Shown here piece by piece: positions 26,849 through 37,230 of a stretch of 64,000 nt of DNA. This DNA comes from Herbaspirillum frisingense GSF30 (GTDB taxonomy: Bacteria; Pseudomonadota; Gammaproteobacteria; Burkholderiales; Burkholderiaceae_D). The stretch lies in assembly GCF_000300975.2 (NCBI RefSeq), contig NZ_AEEC02000011.1, forward strand, positions 1-64,000, read 5' to 3'. The notes beneath the pieces are model-generated. The model saw nothing but the letters and a program-made list of their open reading frames with translations. It was not told the DNA's origin and made no database searches. Made by a program: the position numbers and the translations under genes. How positions within the stretch are numbered: the stretch's first letter is position 1; each line of letters opens with the position of its first letter.

Positions 26849-28705
26849 ATGAACGCCACCCAGACCCCGCAACAAGCTGCCTTCCAAGCCGCCGATATCC
26901 ACGCCAGCGCCGGTACGGACATCCCCACCATCGCCGCCACCCTGGCCGCCTACCGCGAGGGGCGCAGCACCCCCGGCAAGACCGTGGCCGATCTGCTGGC
27001 GCGCATCGACAGCGCCGGTCGCAATGAAGTCTGGATCAGCCGGGTGCCGCCCAAGCAGCTCAAGCAACAGGCTGCGGCGCTGGACCTGATGCTGCAGATC
27101 AAGGGCGAGGCGGTGTTCGAGACCATGCCGCTGTTCGGCATCCCCTTCGCGGTCAAGGACAACATCGACGTGGCCGACATGTCTACCACCGGCGCCTGTC
27201 CCGAATTCGGCCGTCTGGCCAGCGAGAGCGCCACCGTGGTGCAGCGCCTGCAGGCCGCCGGCGCCCTGCTGGTGGGCAAGACCAACCTCGACCAGTTCGC
27301 CACCGGGCTGGTGGGCGTGCGCTCACCCTACGGTGCGGTGCGCAATGCGCTCAAGCCGCAGTATGTCTCGGGCGGGTCCAGTTCCGGTTCGGCCGTGGCC
27401 GTGGCGCTGGGACAGGTGATGTTTTCGCTGGGAACCGATACCGCCGGCTCGGGCCGCGTGCCGGCCGCCTTCAACCATCTGGTGGGCCTCAAGCCAACCA
27501 AGGGACTCATCAGCGGACGTGGCCTGGTGCCGGCCTGCCGGACGCTGGACTGCATTTCCATCTTCGCCCACGACGTGGCCGACGCCTGGCGCGTGCTGCA
27601 CAGCGCCGCCGGCTACGACGCCGAGGACGGTTATTCGCGCCGCCCGGCGATGCTGGGCGTGAAGCGCCGTGGCTACCGCATCGCCATTCCTGATGTCTGC
27701 GAGTTCTACGGCGACACGGCCGCCCAGGAAGCCTGGGAGCGCAGCCTGGCGCAGATCGCGGCGCTGCCCGGCGTGACGCTGGCGCGCATTCCCTTCGCCC
27801 CCTTCAGCGATGCCGCGCAGCTGTTGTACCAGGGCCCCTGGGTGGCTGAACGCCGCGCCGCGCTGGGCGACTTCTTCCTGGAAAACCCGCAGGCCATCGA
27901 CCCGGTGGTGCATCAGATCACCGCCCAGTCGGACAATTACGACGCGGTGGACGCCTTCAATGCCCAGTACCGCCTGGCCGACCTGCGGCGCGAGGCCGAA
28001 GACCTGCTCGAAGGCAGCGACCTGATGCTGGTGCCGACCACCACCACCTTCCCCACCATCGCCGAGGTCCAGGCTGATCCGGTGGTGCGCAATTCGCAAC
28101 TGGGCTACTACACCAACTTCGTCAACCTGATGGACATGGCGGCCCTGGCCATCCCTGGCGTGTGGCGGCGCGATGGCCTGCCGGCCGGTGTGACCCTGAT
28201 CGGCCCGGCCGGGTCCGACCACCTGCTGGCCGAGGCTGGTGCGCGCCTGCAGCAGCAACTGGGCGGTGCCGCCCAGGCCGATGCGATTGCCGCCGCGCCG
28301 CTGCCCTTCAATGAAAGCACCATCAAGGTCTGCGTGGTCGGCGCCCACCTTTCCGGCCAGCCGCTGAACTGGCAATTGCTGGAAGCCGGGGCACGCCGCG
28401 TAGCCGTCACCCGCACCGCCGCCCACTACCGGCTGTATGCCCTGGCCGGCACCACACCGCCCAAACCCGGCCTGGCCCGCACCGAAGGCGATGGTGCCGC
28501 CATCGCAGTGGAAGTGTGGGAAATGCCGCTGCGCCAGTTCGGCGGCTTCGTGGCCGCCATTCCGGCACCGCTGGGCATCGGCACGGTGGAGCTGGCCGAC
28601 GGCAGCAGCGTCAAGGGCTTCATCTGCGAGCCGGCCGGCATTGCCGGCGCCACCGACATCACCCACCACGGCGGCTGGGTCCACTACCTCGATTCGCTGA
28701 ACTGA
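26849..28705 (+). CDS. atzF: allophanate hydrolase
   Basis: Amidase that splits allophanate (urea-1-carboxylate) to ammonia and CO2, the last step of biuret, cyanuric acid and urea-carboxylase routes. The 618-residue protein has an amidase-signature domain (Lys in FAVKDNIDVADM, Ser pair in GGSSSGSAV and GTDTAGSGRVPA) and the C-terminal allophanate hydrolase domain (IKVCVVGAHLSGQPLNW to HHGGWVHYLDSLN). No urea carboxylase is nearby, so its allophanate should come from biuret. No Shine-Dalgarno sequence is seen; the ATG follows a palindrome. It is the first gene of the cluster, 39 bp before a transporter gene. Confidence 0.93.
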   Translation: MNATQTPQQAAFQAADIHASAGTDIPTIAATLAAYREGRSTPGKTVADLLARIDSAGRNEVWISRVPPKQLKQQAAALDLMLQIKGEAVFETMPLFGIPFAVKDNIDVADMSTTGACPEFGRLASESATVVQRLQAAGALLVGKTNLDQFATGLVGVRSPYGAVRNALKPQYVSGGSSSGSAVAVALGQVMFSLGTDTAGSGRVPAAFNHLVGLKPTKGLISGRGLVPACRTLDCISIFAHDVADAWRVLHSAAGYDAEDGYSRRPAMLGVKRRGYRIAIPDVCEFYGDTAAQEAWERSLAQIAALPGVTLARIPFAPFSDAAQLLYQGPWVAERRAALGDFFLENPQAIDPVVHQITAQSDNYDAVDAFNAQYRLADLRREAEDLLEGSDLMLVPTTTTFPTIAEVQADPVVRNSQLGYYTNFVNLMDMAALAIPGVWRRDGLPAGVTLIGPAGSDHLLAEAGARLQQQLGGAAQADAIAAAPLPFNESTIKVCVVGAHLSGQPLNWQLLEAGARRVAVTRTAAHYRLYALAGTTPPKPGLARTEGDGAAIAVEVWEMPLRQFGGFVAAIPAPLGIGTVELADGSSVKGFICEPAGIAGATDITHHGGWVHYLDSLN

Positions 28706-28744
28706 CACGACCGATACGACCGACACCTCACCACGGAGCTGCTC

Positions 28745-29758
28745 ATGAAAAAGAACACCCTCTCCCCCCTGCAGGACACCACCCGCCGCCGCTTTATCGC
28801 CAGGGCCGGTCTGGTGGCGGCCACCACCGCCATCGCTGGCGCCCCGGCCATCCTGCGCGCGCAGACGCCACCGATCCGCATCGGCTACTGGCCGGTGGCC
28901 GCCGGCCTGCCCTTCTACGCCGCCGTGGAAGCGGGCTATTTCAAGGAAGCCGGGCTGGAAGTGCAGGCCATCAAGTTCGCCGGCGCCCAGCAGGTGATGG
29001 AGGCCATGCTGGCCGGCCGTGCCGATGGCTCGGCCAATGGCACCGGCGCCGGCAACCTGGCCATCGGCGAGATCGCGCAGCCGGGCCTGTTCAAGATCTT
29101 CGCCACCAATCCCAGCAATGCCAAGTACGTGCTCGATGAATTCCTGGTGCCCAAGGACAGCCCGGTCAAATCGATTGCCGAATTGAAGGGCAAGAAGGTC
29201 GCCTCTGGCCCCGGCATCCAGAACGTCACGTTGGCCAAGACCGTGCTGGAACGGGCCGGCGCCACCGGCGCTACCGTGGTGGAACTGCCCATCGGCCAGC
29301 ACGTGGCCTCGCTGGCGGCCGGCCAGGTCGATGCCGCCTATACGCTGGAACCCACCGGCACCGTCGGCCGCATGAACAACACCACCCGCGTGCTGGAAGC
29401 GGGCGTGATCGCCAAGTACATCCTGGGCGACCCGATGGCGCCCTGGCATGGCGGTGCGGCAGCGCTGACCACGGAATTCATCAAGAAGCATCCCGAGGTA
29501 GCCCGCAAATACATCGCCGCCTATGCACGTGGCATCGAACTGGTGCGCAGCAAGCCCGACCAGGCACGCACCTACCTCAAGGGCTATACCGCCATCGAGG
29601 GTTCGCTCACCAATGAAGTGCCGCTGGCGGCCTACATGCTCTACAACGAGTTCAAGCCCAGCGATATCGCCTACTTCCAGAAGTTCTACGATCTGTTCGT
29701 CGAGAAGGGTGTGTTCTCGCAGCGCATCGTGGTCGACAACCTGATCTACAAGGGCTGA
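28745..29758 (+). CDS. NitT/TauT-type ABC substrate-binding protein
   Basis: Periplasmic binding protein of the nitrate/taurine/NMT1-like family. The 337-residue protein starts with a twin-arginine signal (RRRFIARAGLVAATTA) that ends before AQTPPIRIGYWP. The mature part has the PFYAAVEAGYFKEAGLEVQ segment characteristic of the family. CGGAG precedes the ATG. It is followed within 7 bp by its permease and then its ATPase. Position right after atzF suggests a nitrogen-rich ligand such as biuret or a related ureide, but the ligand cannot be read from sequence. Confidence 0.88.
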   Translation: MKKNTLSPLQDTTRRRFIARAGLVAATTAIAGAPAILRAQTPPIRIGYWPVAAGLPFYAAVEAGYFKEAGLEVQAIKFAGAQQVMEAMLAGRADGSANGTGAGNLAIGEIAQPGLFKIFATNPSNAKYVLDEFLVPKDSPVKSIAELKGKKVASGPGIQNVTLAKTVLERAGATGATVVELPIGQHVASLAAGQVDAAYTLEPTGTVGRMNNTTRVLEAGVIAKYILGDPMAPWHGGAAALTTEFIKKHPEVARKYIAAYARGIELVRSKPDQARTYLKGYTAIEGSLTNEVPLAAYMLYNEFKPSDIAYFQKFYDLFVEKGVFSQRIVVDNLIYKG

Positions 29759-29765
29759 GGCCATC

Positions 29766-30611
29766 ATGAACGAGACCGTCGCTCCTTCCGTGACCGTGGC
29801 CGCCAGCAAGCCCACGGCGACCTCGCCCCCACCCCCGCCAACCGTCGTGCGCAAGCGTCCGGCGCTGGGCCGGCTCTTGCCCATCGTCGGCCCCATCGCG
29901 CTGTTCGTGGTGTGGGACCTGGTGGTGCGCGCCGGCTGGATCAAGGCGATCCTGCTGCCGCCGCCCGAAGCTACGCTCATGGCCATGCTCAAGGGCCTGG
30001 CCGGCGGACCGCTGCTGATGGACTTCAGCGTCACGGTGGTGCGCACGCTGGAGGCCTTCGTGATTGCCATGGTGCTGGGGGTGCCCATCGGGGTGCTGTT
30101 GGGCAGCAATGAACGCGCCTACCGCAGCGTGGAATTCCTGATCGACTTCTTCCGTTCCACACCGTCGTCGGCGCTGATCCCGCTGTTCCTGCTGATCTTC
30201 GGCGTCTCCGACATCAACAAGGTCGCCATCGCTGCCTTCGGCGCTTTCCTGATCGTGCTCTTCAACAGCGCCTATGGCGTGCTCAACGCCCGCAAGCAGC
30301 GCGTCATGGCGGCCAAGGTGATGGGGGCGTCGCGCTGGCGCATCTTTTGCGACGTGCTGCTGTGGGAAAGCCTGCAGGCCACCTTCGTGGGTCTGCGCAG
30401 TGCGGTCTCGATGGCGCTGGTGATCGTGATCGTGGCGGAGATGTTCATCGGCTCCGAGAACGGCCTGGGTCACCGCATCATCGATACCCAGCAGGTCCTC
30501 AACGTGCGCGAGATGTATGCCGCCATCCTCTCGGCCGGCGCCCTCGGATACGTGCTGAACGTGGTCTTCATCATCATCGAAAAACGTATCGTCCACTGGA
30601 GCGGAAGATGA
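29766..30611 (+). CDS. ABC transporter permease, TauC/SsuC type
   Basis: Inner-membrane permease partner of the binding protein just upstream. The 281-residue protein has a Pro-rich cytoplasmic N-terminus, about six hydrophobic segments, and the BPD_transp_1 coupling loop (AAKVMGASRWRIFCDVLLWES). Its stop codon overlaps the ATG of the ATPase gene (ATGA), which points to translational coupling. Confidence 0.9.
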   Translation: MNETVAPSVTVAASKPTATSPPPPPTVVRKRPALGRLLPIVGPIALFVVWDLVVRAGWIKAILLPPPEATLMAMLKGLAGGPLLMDFSVTVVRTLEAFVIAMVLGVPIGVLLGSNERAYRSVEFLIDFFRSTPSSALIPLFLLIFGVSDINKVAIAAFGAFLIVLFNSAYGVLNARKQRVMAAKVMGASRWRIFCDVLLWESLQATFVGLRSAVSMALVIVIVAEMFIGSENGLGHRIIDTQQVLNVREMYAAILSAGALGYVLNVVFIIIEKRIVHWSGR

Positions 30612-31465
30612 GCGTCGTCATCAGTCCCAAGATCGACCTGCCCCCGGAAACCCCTTTCCTTCCCGGGCCGCCAGGCACCCATATCACCATTCGCGGCCTG
30701 ACCAAGCATTTCGCCGGCTGGCCCCTGTACGAGAATTTCGACCTGGACATCCCCAAGCAGCAGATCGTCTCCGTCTTCGGCCCCAATGGCTGCGGCAAGT
30801 CCACGCTGATCAACATGATCGCCGGGCTGATCCCCATCGACGCCGGCCAGATCCTGTTCGACGGCAAGTCGCTGGCCCAGACCAAGATCGGCTACGTGTT
30901 CCAGAACTACCGCGATGCCATGTTCCCGTGGCAGCGCACCATCGACAACATCGCCTATCCATTGAAGCTGGAAGGCAAGTCCAAGGCCGAGATCAAGCAC
31001 CGGGTCGATGAACTGGTGGCGTCCTTCGACGTCAAGTTCGACCTCATGCGCTATCCCTACGAGCTGTCCGGCGGCCAGCAGCAGACCGCCTCCATCATGC
31101 GCGCCCTGGCGCCGGGGCCGGAAGTGCTGTTTCTGGACGAACCCTTCTCGGCACTGGATTTCGAGATGACGCTGTTCATCCGCGAAAAGCTGCAGCAGGT
31201 TTTCATGCAGACCGGCACCACCATGGTCCTGGTCTCGCACGACCTGGAAGAAGCGGTCTATCTGGCCGACCAGATCCTGCTGCTGACCAAGCGCCCGACG
31301 GCGGTGGCAGACATCTTGCATTACCAGGATGCGCGACCGCGCACGGTGGAGACGCTGTCGCAGGCGGGCTTCATCGCGGCCAAGAAGCTGTCCATGGAAA
31401 TCTTCCAGCGCGAAGTGCGCAAACCGGCGCGGATGCAGGCGCCGGGAACGCTGGCGCTGTCCTGA
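30608..31465 (+). CDS. ABC transporter ATPase, TauB/SsuB type
   Basis: ATPase that drives the NitT/TauT-type importer. The 285-residue protein has Walker A GPNGCGKST (58-66), signature LSGGQQQ, Walker B VLFLDEPFSALD and the switch His in LVSHDLEEA. An Ala/Ser pair (TASIMRAL) replaces the more usual RVAIARAL after the signature, an unusual variation. It overlaps the permease by 4 bp. A 236-bp gap with a repeat element separates it from the next transporter operon. Confidence 0.92.
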   Translation: MSVVISPKIDLPPETPFLPGPPGTHITIRGLTKHFAGWPLYENFDLDIPKQQIVSVFGPNGCGKSTLINMIAGLIPIDAGQILFDGKSLAQTKIGYVFQNYRDAMFPWQRTIDNIAYPLKLEGKSKAEIKHRVDELVASFDVKFDLMRYPYELSGGQQQTASIMRALAPGPEVLFLDEPFSALDFEMTLFIREKLQQVFMQTGTTMVLVSHDLEEAVYLADQILLLTKRPTAVADILHYQDARPRTVETLSQAGFIAAKKLSMEIFQREVRKPARMQAPGTLALS

Positions 31466-31518
31466 GCAATGCAAGAAGACGATTGTTTCGAGAAAGGGCG
31501 CCGTGACTCCCTTTCGTC

Positions 31519-31583
31519 CTGAGTAGCGGCCACGCCGCGTATCGAAGGCGCGCCTTCGATACGGCCCTGAAGGGCCTACTCAG
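31519..31583. repeat. REP-like nested inverted repeat
   Basis: A perfect 24-bp palindrome (GTATCGAAGGCG / CGCCTTCGATAC, 31539-31562) lies inside an outer pair CTGAGTAG (31519-31526) and CTACTCAG (31576-31583). It occupies the gap between the two transporter operons and looks like a dispersed intergenic repeat, though no second copy is in this window. Confidence 0.6.
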
Positions 31584-31701
31584 TCCGAACGGCCAGTAGC
31601 CAGTAGTCAGGCCGCAGTTAGTGTTGACAGCAGGCACTGCAAATTACCCCGAGCGATATTGCCATTCCCAACCACCCACGTTCTGACTGGAGCGCAACAA
31701 C

Positions 31702-32799
31702 ATGAAAAACCGCCGCGATTTTCTGAAACTGTCCGGAGCCGCCGCCCTGGGCGCCGCCTTCCCGCTTGACCTGCTGGCCGCAGGTCCCCTGACCGTGGGC
31801 TTCATCTATGTCGGCGCGCGCGATGACTTCGGCTACAACCAGTCGCATGCGCAAGCCGCCGCCATCATCAAGAAGATGCCGGGCGTGAAGGTGATCGAAG
31901 AAGAAAAGGTCCCCGAGACCGTGGCCGTGCAAAAGACCATGGAAGCCATGATCCAGCAGGATGGCGCCACCCTGCTGTTCCCGACCTCCTTCGGCTACTT
32001 CGACCCGCATGTCCTGAAGATCGCCGAGAAATATCCCAAGGTGCGCATCGCCCACTGTGGCGGCCTGTGGACCGCCGGCAAGCACCCGATGAACGTGGGC
32101 AGCTTCTTCGGCTACATCGAGGAGTGCGAATACCTCTCCGGCGTAGTGGCCGGCCACATGAGCAAGAGCAAGAAGCTGGCCTTCATCGCCGCCAAGCCCA
32201 TTCCGCAGGTGCTGCGCAACATCAACGCCTTCACCCTGGGCGCGCAGTCGGTCGACCCTTCCATCACCTGCCACGTCATCTTCACCGGTGACTGGTCGCT
32301 GCCGGTGAAGGAAGCCGAAGCCGCCAACAGCCTCATCGACCAGGGTTGCGACGTCATCACCTGCCACGTCGACGGCCCCAAGGTGATCGTCGAGACCGCC
32401 GAGAAGCGCGGCATCATGACCACCGGCTATCACGCCAGCCAGGCTTCGCTGGCGCCCAAGGGTTATCTCACCGGCGCCGAGTGGAACTGGGCCACGCCCT
32501 ATACCGAGATCGTCAAGGCCACGCTGGAAGGCAAGCCCATGATCAACTTCCTGCGCGGCGGCCTGAAGGACAACTTCGTGAAGATGTCTCCCTATGGCGC
32601 AGCCGTGAGCGCCCCGGCCAAGAAGAAGGCCGATGAGATCAAGGCCCAGATGCTGGCCGGCAAGTTCCAGATCTTCAAGGGACCGATCAAGGACAACAAG
32701 GGCAATACCGTGATCCCGGCCGGCACCACCCAGGTCCAGACCGATGTGGCGCTGGAGAAGATGAATTACCTGGTGGCCGGCGTGGTCGGCCAGGTCTGA
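31702..32799 (+). CDS. BMP-family ABC substrate-binding protein
   Basis: Binding protein of the Bmp/Med family, whose known members take up nucleosides and related nitrogen heterocycles. The 365-residue protein begins with a twin-arginine-type signal (NRRDFLKLSGAAALGAAF). The mature part has VGFIYVGARDDFGYNQSH, FPTSFGYFDP and the hinge region KLAFIAAKPIP. It leads a second transporter set (two permeases and a double ATPase) interleaved with biuret-type hydrolase genes, so its ligand is probably biuret, triuret or a related compound (inference from context). Confidence 0.9.
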   Translation: MKNRRDFLKLSGAAALGAAFPLDLLAAGPLTVGFIYVGARDDFGYNQSHAQAAAIIKKMPGVKVIEEEKVPETVAVQKTMEAMIQQDGATLLFPTSFGYFDPHVLKIAEKYPKVRIAHCGGLWTAGKHPMNVGSFFGYIEECEYLSGVVAGHMSKSKKLAFIAAKPIPQVLRNINAFTLGAQSVDPSITCHVIFTGDWSLPVKEAEAANSLIDQGCDVITCHVDGPKVIVETAEKRGIMTTGYHASQASLAPKGYLTGAEWNWATPYTEIVKATLEGKPMINFLRGGLKDNFVKMSPYGAAVSAPAKKKADEIKAQMLAGKFQIFKGPIKDNKGNTVIPAGTTQVQTDVALEKMNYLVAGVVGQV

Positions 32800-32821
32800 C
32801 GCGAGCACGCAGGACGGCACC

Positions 32822-33979
32822 ATGACTACCCTCCCCGCTCCCGGCGTGGCTGCGCCGACCGGACCGACGGCCTCGCCCTGGCGCAGGCTGCGGTCGGCCC
32901 TGCTCAATGGCGTGGCGCCGGCCCTGCCGACCTTGTGCGCCCTGGCCGGCACGCTGCTGTTGTTCGTGCTGTTCCTGCTGGTGCAAGGCAAGCCGGCGGG
33001 CGATGCCTGCCTGCTGATCTACCAGGGTGCCTTCGGTACCCTGTTCGCCTGGCAGAACACCTTGCAACGTGCCGCGCCCCTGCTGCTGACTGCCCTGTGC
33101 GTGGCCTTGCCGGCGCGGGTGGGCCTGATCGTCATCGGTGGCGAGGGCGCACTGGCGCTGGGCGGACTGGCGGCGGCGGTGATGCCGCAACTGCTGCCGG
33201 GCCTGCCGGCGCTGGTGATGCTGGTGCTCATGGCCGTAGCCGCCATGCTGGCCGGTGGCCTGTGGATCGCCCTGTGTGGTGGGCTGCGCCAGTGGCGCGG
33301 TGTCAACGAGACGATCTCCAGCCTGTTGCTGTCCTATCTCGCGGTGGCGGTGTTCAAGCATCTGGTGGAAGGCCCCCTGCGCGACCCGGCCAGCCTGAAC
33401 AAGCCCTCCACCCTGCCCTTGCCCGACCCCTACCTGGTGGGTTCGCTGCCGGGGCTGGAAGTGCATTGGGGCCTGGCCTGGGGCGCCATCGCCTGTATCG
33501 CGGCCTGGGTCTTCCTGCGCCATAGCGTGTCCGGCTTTGCCATGGGCGTGGTGGGCGGCAATGTGCGCACGGCACGGCTGGTGGGGCTGTCGGTCAATCG
33601 CCTGGTGCTCACGGCCTGCGCGCTGGGGGGCGCGGCGGCCGGACTGGCGGGCATGTTCGAGGTCAGCGCGGTGCAGGGCAGCGCCACCAGCGCGCTGCTG
33701 GCCGGCTATGGTTTCTCGGGCATCCTGGTGGCCTTCGCGGCGCGCCAGAATCCGCTGGCCATCATCGTCTGCGCAATCGTCATCGGTGGCGTGGAAGCCA
33801 GCGGCAGCCTGCTGCAACGCCGACTGGACCTGCCCGACGCCACCACGCTGGTGCTGCAGGGCCTGCTGTTCTGCAACCTGCTGGCCTGGGAATCCATCAC
33901 CGGCCGCCTGGCCGCCCTGAAGCTGCGCTGGCAGCAGGCGGCGCCAACCCTCCCGAGCAAGGAGTCCCGCCATGCATGA
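32822..33979 (+). CDS. BMP-type ABC transporter permease 1
   Basis: Inner-membrane permease of the branched-chain/ribose-like (BPD_transp_2) family, pairing with the BMP binding protein. The 385-residue protein has about nine or ten hydrophobic segments, and conserved RVGLIVIGGEGALALGGL and NETISSLLLSYLAVAVF as in nucleoside-type permeases. Its end overlaps the next permease gene by 8 bp. Confidence 0.9.
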   Translation: MTTLPAPGVAAPTGPTASPWRRLRSALLNGVAPALPTLCALAGTLLLFVLFLLVQGKPAGDACLLIYQGAFGTLFAWQNTLQRAAPLLLTALCVALPARVGLIVIGGEGALALGGLAAAVMPQLLPGLPALVMLVLMAVAAMLAGGLWIALCGGLRQWRGVNETISSLLLSYLAVAVFKHLVEGPLRDPASLNKPSTLPLPDPYLVGSLPGLEVHWGLAWGAIACIAAWVFLRHSVSGFAMGVVGGNVRTARLVGLSVNRLVLTACALGGAAAGLAGMFEVSAVQGSATSALLAGYGFSGILVAFAARQNPLAIIVCAIVIGGVEASGSLLQRRLDLPDATTLVLQGLLFCNLLAWESITGRLAALKLRWQQAAPTLPSKESRHA

Positions 33980-34892
33980 CTTCGACTATGCGACCCTGCT
34001 GCTGGCGCTGTTCGCCGGGGCGATCCGGGTCGGCACGCCCTTCCTCTTCGTCAGCCTGGGCGAATGCCTCACCGAAAAAGGCGGGCGCGTGAACCTGGGG
34101 CTGGAAGGCATCCTGGTCTGCGGCGCCATGACCGGCTATGCGGCCTCCTTCTACACCGGCTCGGCCTGGCTGGGGGTGCTGGCGGCGGGCTGTTCGGGCT
34201 TGCTGCTGGGGGTGCTGCACGGGGTGGTGTGCTCGCTGCCACGGGTCAACGACATCGCCTTCGGCATTGCCTTGATGCTGCTGGGCACCGGCCTGGCCTT
34301 CTTCCTGGGCAAGCCCTTCATCCAGCCGCAGGCGCCGATGCTGCCTTCCATCGACCTGGGCGCCTGGAGCAGCAATGAGCGCTTGCACCACGCCCTGCAG
34401 ATCAATGCGCTGTTCTTCGTCGGCGTGGCGCTGGCCCTGCTGCTGCAATGGGGCCTGTCGGCCACGCGCTGGGGGCTGGCGCTGCGGCTGGTGGGCGACC
34501 ATGCCGAAACCGCCCGCGCCCTGGGTTATCGCCTGACCGGCACGCGTATTGCAGCCACCGCCGCAGGCGGATTCCTGGCAGCGGTGGGCGGCGCCTATCT
34601 CTCGCTGTACTACCCCGGCAGCTGGAACGAAGGTCTCTCCAGCGGCCAGGGCCTGATGGCAGTGGCGCTGGTGATCTTCGCGCGCTGGCAACCCTGGCGC
34701 TGCCTGCTGGCGGCGCTGCTGTTCGGCGCAGCCGGCGCACTGGGCCCGGCGCTGCAGGCAGTGGGCGTGACCTCCGGTTACTACCTCTTCAATGCGGCGC
34801 CCTATGCGCTGACGCTCTTGATCATGATCCTCACCTGCCGTCCCGACCGCACGCTGTCCAGCGCCCCGGGCGAACTGAGCCTGACCCGATAA
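33972..34892 (+). CDS. BMP-type ABC transporter permease 2
   Basis: Second permease of the heteromeric importer. The 306-residue protein has multiple membrane spans with the family motifs [21 protein letters not shown] and [19 protein letters not shown]. It starts inside the end of permease 1 (8-bp overlap), a sign of coupled translation. Its stop codon is part of a 9-nt tandem repeat array preceding the biuret hydrolase gene. Confidence 0.9.
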   Translation: MHDFDYATLLLALFAGAIRVGTPFLFVSLGECLTEKGGRVNLGLEGILVCGAMTGYAASFYTGSAWLGVLAAGCSGLLLGVLHGVVCSLPRVNDIAFGIALMLLGTGLAFFLGKPFIQPQAPMLPSIDLGAWSSNERLHHALQINALFFVGVALALLLQWGLSATRWGLALRLVGDHAETARALGYRLTGTRIAATAAGGFLAAVGGAYLSLYYPGSWNEGLSSGQGLMAVALVIFARWQPWRCLLAALLFGAAGALGPALQAVGVTSGYYLFNAAPYALTLLIMILTCRPDRTLSSAPGELSLTR

Positions 34893-34922
34893 TCCCGACA
34901 ATCCCGACAATCCCGATAATCA
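34887..34922. repeat. 9-nt tandem repeat, four copies
   Basis: CGATAATCC, CGACAATCC, CGACAATCC, CGATAATCA. The first copy contains the permease stop codon. Confidence 0.8.
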
Positions 34923-34936
34923 AGCTAGGAGCCACC

Positions 34937-35632
34937 ATGCCCGAACTCTTCATCAAGGCCGAACCCTATGCCTGGCCCTACGATGGCGCCCTGACCCCGG
35001 CCAATACCGCGCTCATTGTCATCGACATGCAGACCGATTTCTGCGGCATCGGCGGTTACGTCGACAAGATGGGTTACGACCTCTCGCTCACGCGTGCACC
35101 GATTGAGCCGATCAAGCGCGTGCTGGCCGCCATGCGCGCCGGTGGCTACACCATCATCCACACCCGCGAAGGCCACCGCCCCGACCTCTCCGACCTGCCT
35201 GCCAACAAGCGCTGGCGCTCGCGCCAGATCGGTACCAATGGCGTGGGCATCGGCGACGCCGGTCCCTGCGGCCGCATCCTGGTGCGCGGCGAGCCGGGCT
35301 GGGAAATCATCCCGGAACTGGCGCCCATCGCTGGCGAGATCATCATCGACAAACCCGGCAAGGGCTCCTTCTGCGCCACCGACCTGGAAATGATCCTGCA
35401 CACCCGGGGCATCCGCAACATCGTGCTGACCGGCATCACCACCGATGTCTGCGTGCACACCACCATGCGCGAGGCCAATGACCGTGGCTTCGAATGCGTG
35501 ATGCTGTCCGACTGCTGTGGCGCCACCGACCACAACAACCACCTGGCAGCGCTGTCGATGATCAAGATGCAGGGTGGCGTCTTCGGCGCGGTCTCGGATT
35601 CGGCCGCGCTGATCGATGTGATCGGGGCCTGA
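34937..35632 (+). CDS. biuH: biuret hydrolase-like cysteine hydrolase
   Basis: Isochorismatase-fold amidohydrolase predicted to cut biuret to allophanate and ammonia. The 231-residue protein has the family Asp-Lys-Cys triad: D34 in [11 protein letters not shown]142 in DKPGKGSF, C172 in [41 protein letters not shown] and KMQGGVFG closely recall characterised rhizobial BiuH. AGGAG precedes the ATG. It lies between the permeases and the double ATPase of the BMP-type importer, with allophanate hydrolase at the head of the cluster, which supports the pathway assignment. Confidence 0.85.
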   Translation: MPELFIKAEPYAWPYDGALTPANTALIVIDMQTDFCGIGGYVDKMGYDLSLTRAPIEPIKRVLAAMRAGGYTIIHTREGHRPDLSDLPANKRWRSRQIGTNGVGIGDAGPCGRILVRGEPGWEIIPELAPIAGEIIIDKPGKGSFCATDLEMILHTRGIRNIVLTGITTDVCVHTTMREANDRGFECVMLSDCCGATDHNNHLAALSMIKMQGGVFGAVSDSAALIDVIGA

Positions 35633-35634
35633 TC

Positions 35635-37230
35635 ATGCACGCGCTTGAGCTGGAAATCCTCGGCGCCGGCAAGTCCTTCGGCAGCTTCCGGGCGCTGGAC
35701 GAGGTGTCGCTGAAGATTCGCGCCGGCACCATCCATGCCCTGCTGGGGGAGAACGGCGCCGGCAAGAGCACGCTGGTCAAGGGTCTGGTGGGGTATAGCC
35801 CGCTCGACCAGGGCAGCGTGATGGCCGACCGGCGCGAGGTGGACATCCGTGGTGCGCGCACGCCCAGCCAGTTGGGCATCGGCATGGTCTATCAGCACTT
35901 CACGCTGGCGCCCAGCCTGAACGTGGCTGAAAACCTGCTGCTGGCGCGGGGCGACCTGCCCTGGCGCATCCGCTGGGGCAGCGAGCGCGCAGCACTGGAA
36001 GAATTCATGGCGCGCATGCCCTTCCGGCTGGCGCTGGACCGGGCGGTGAGCAGCCTCTCGGCCGGCGAAAAACAGAAGCTGGAGATCCTCAAGCAACTCT
36101 ATCTGCGGCGTCGCTTCCTGATCCTGGATGAGCCGACCTCGGTGCTCACGCCCCAGGAGGCCGACGAAGTGCTGGGCCTGATGCACGCCCTGACCCGCCA
36201 GCAGGAGCTGACGGTGCTGATGATCACCCACAAGTTCCATGAAGTGAGCGCCTATGCCGACGATGTCACCGTGTTGCGCAAGGGCCGGCTGGTGGGCAGC
36301 GCCCGCGTGGCCGATACCAGTCCGGACGAGCTGGCGCACTGGATGATGGGCCATGCCCGCCAGGAAAAGGCGCAGGTGGCGCGCCCTGCGGTGCCGGCGC
36401 AGGCGTCGGTGGGACTGGAGGTGCGCGATCTCACGGTCAACAATGATCGTGGCGTGGCGGCGGTGCGGGCCTTGTCGTTGCAGGTCAGGCAGGGCGAGAT
36501 CGTGGGGCTGGCCGGCATCTCCGGCAATGGCCAGAAGGAACTGGTGGAAGCCCTGCTGGGCCAGCGCCGTCACCTGCAGGGCGAGATCCACGTAGCCGGC
36601 GCACCCTACGCCGCCACCCGCGCCGAGATGCGCCGCCTGCGCGTGTTCGCGTTGCCGGAAGAACCGCTGCGCAATGCCTGCATCCCGGGCATGAGCGTGG
36701 CCGAGAACATGGCGCTGCGCAACTTCGACGTCGCTCCCTTCAAGCGCGGTGGCTGGCGCATCGACCGCGCCGCCATGAAGCGCCAGGCGCAGTCGCTCAT
36801 CAGTGCCTTCAACGTCAAGCCGCCGTTGCCGGAACGCGCCATCGGCACGCTCTCCGGTGGCAACGTGCAGCGCGCCGTGCTGGCCCGCGAACTGGGCGAG
36901 CATGCGGCCGCTGGCGATGCCAATCACGGCGACAACGCCACGGCGCCCAATGTACTGATCGTGGCCAACCCGGTGTTCGGCCTGGACTTCGCCTCGGTGG
37001 CCGACATCCACGCCCGCCTGCTGCAAGCCCGCGCACGCGGAGCAGCGGTGTTGCTGGTGAGCGAAGACCTGGACGAATTGCTGGAGCTGTCCGACCGCAT
37101 CCTGGTGATGACCGAAGGCCGCATCGTGCATGTGGCACAGGATGTCGCCACCCGGGGCGCCGACCGCGCCGCGCTGGGCCGCTGGATGGCCGGCCACTCC
37201 GAACAACCCACTCACGCCGAGGCCGCATGA
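35635..37230 (+). CDS. BMP-type ABC transporter double ATPase
   Basis: Two ABC domains in tandem energise the BMP-type importer. In the first, Walker A is GENGAGKST, the signature is LSAGEKQ and Walker B is [12 protein letters not shown]. The second has the family's degenerate P-loop SGNGQKE, signature LSGGNVQ and Walker [13 protein letters not shown], preceded by a short His/Asn/Asp-rich insertion. The 531-residue length is slightly over the usual ~510. It begins 2 bp after biuH and its stop codon overlaps the start of the next hydrolase (ATGA). Confidence 0.92.
   Translation: MHALELEILGAGKSFGSFRALDEVSLKIRAGTIHALLGENGAGKSTLVKGLVGYSPLDQGSVMADRREVDIRGARTPSQLGIGMVYQHFTLAPSLNVAENLLLARGDLPWRIRWGSERAALEEFMARMPFRLALDRAVSSLSAGEKQKLEILKQLYLRRRFLILDEPTSVLTPQEADEVLGLMHALTRQQELTVLMITHKFHEVSAYADDVTVLRKGRLVGSARVADTSPDELAHWMMGHARQEKAQVARPAVPAQASVGLEVRDLTVNNDRGVAAVRALSLQVRQGEIVGLAGISGNGQKELVEALLGQRRHLQGEIHVAGAPYAATRAEMRRLRVFALPEEPLRNACIPGMSVAENMALRNFDVAPFKRGGWRIDRAAMKRQAQSLISAFNVKPPLPERAIGTLSGGNVQRAVLARELGEHAAAGDANHGDNATAPNVLIVANPVFGLDFASVADIHARLLQARARGAAVLLVSEDLDELLELSDRILVMTEGRIVHVAQDVATRGADRAALGRWMAGHSEQPTHAEAA

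Noticed and set aside
35635-37230. Degenerate P-loop (SGNGQKE) in the second domain of the double ATPase
   Set aside because: This is normal for the sugar/BMP-type tandem ABC ATPases and does not mean inactivation.
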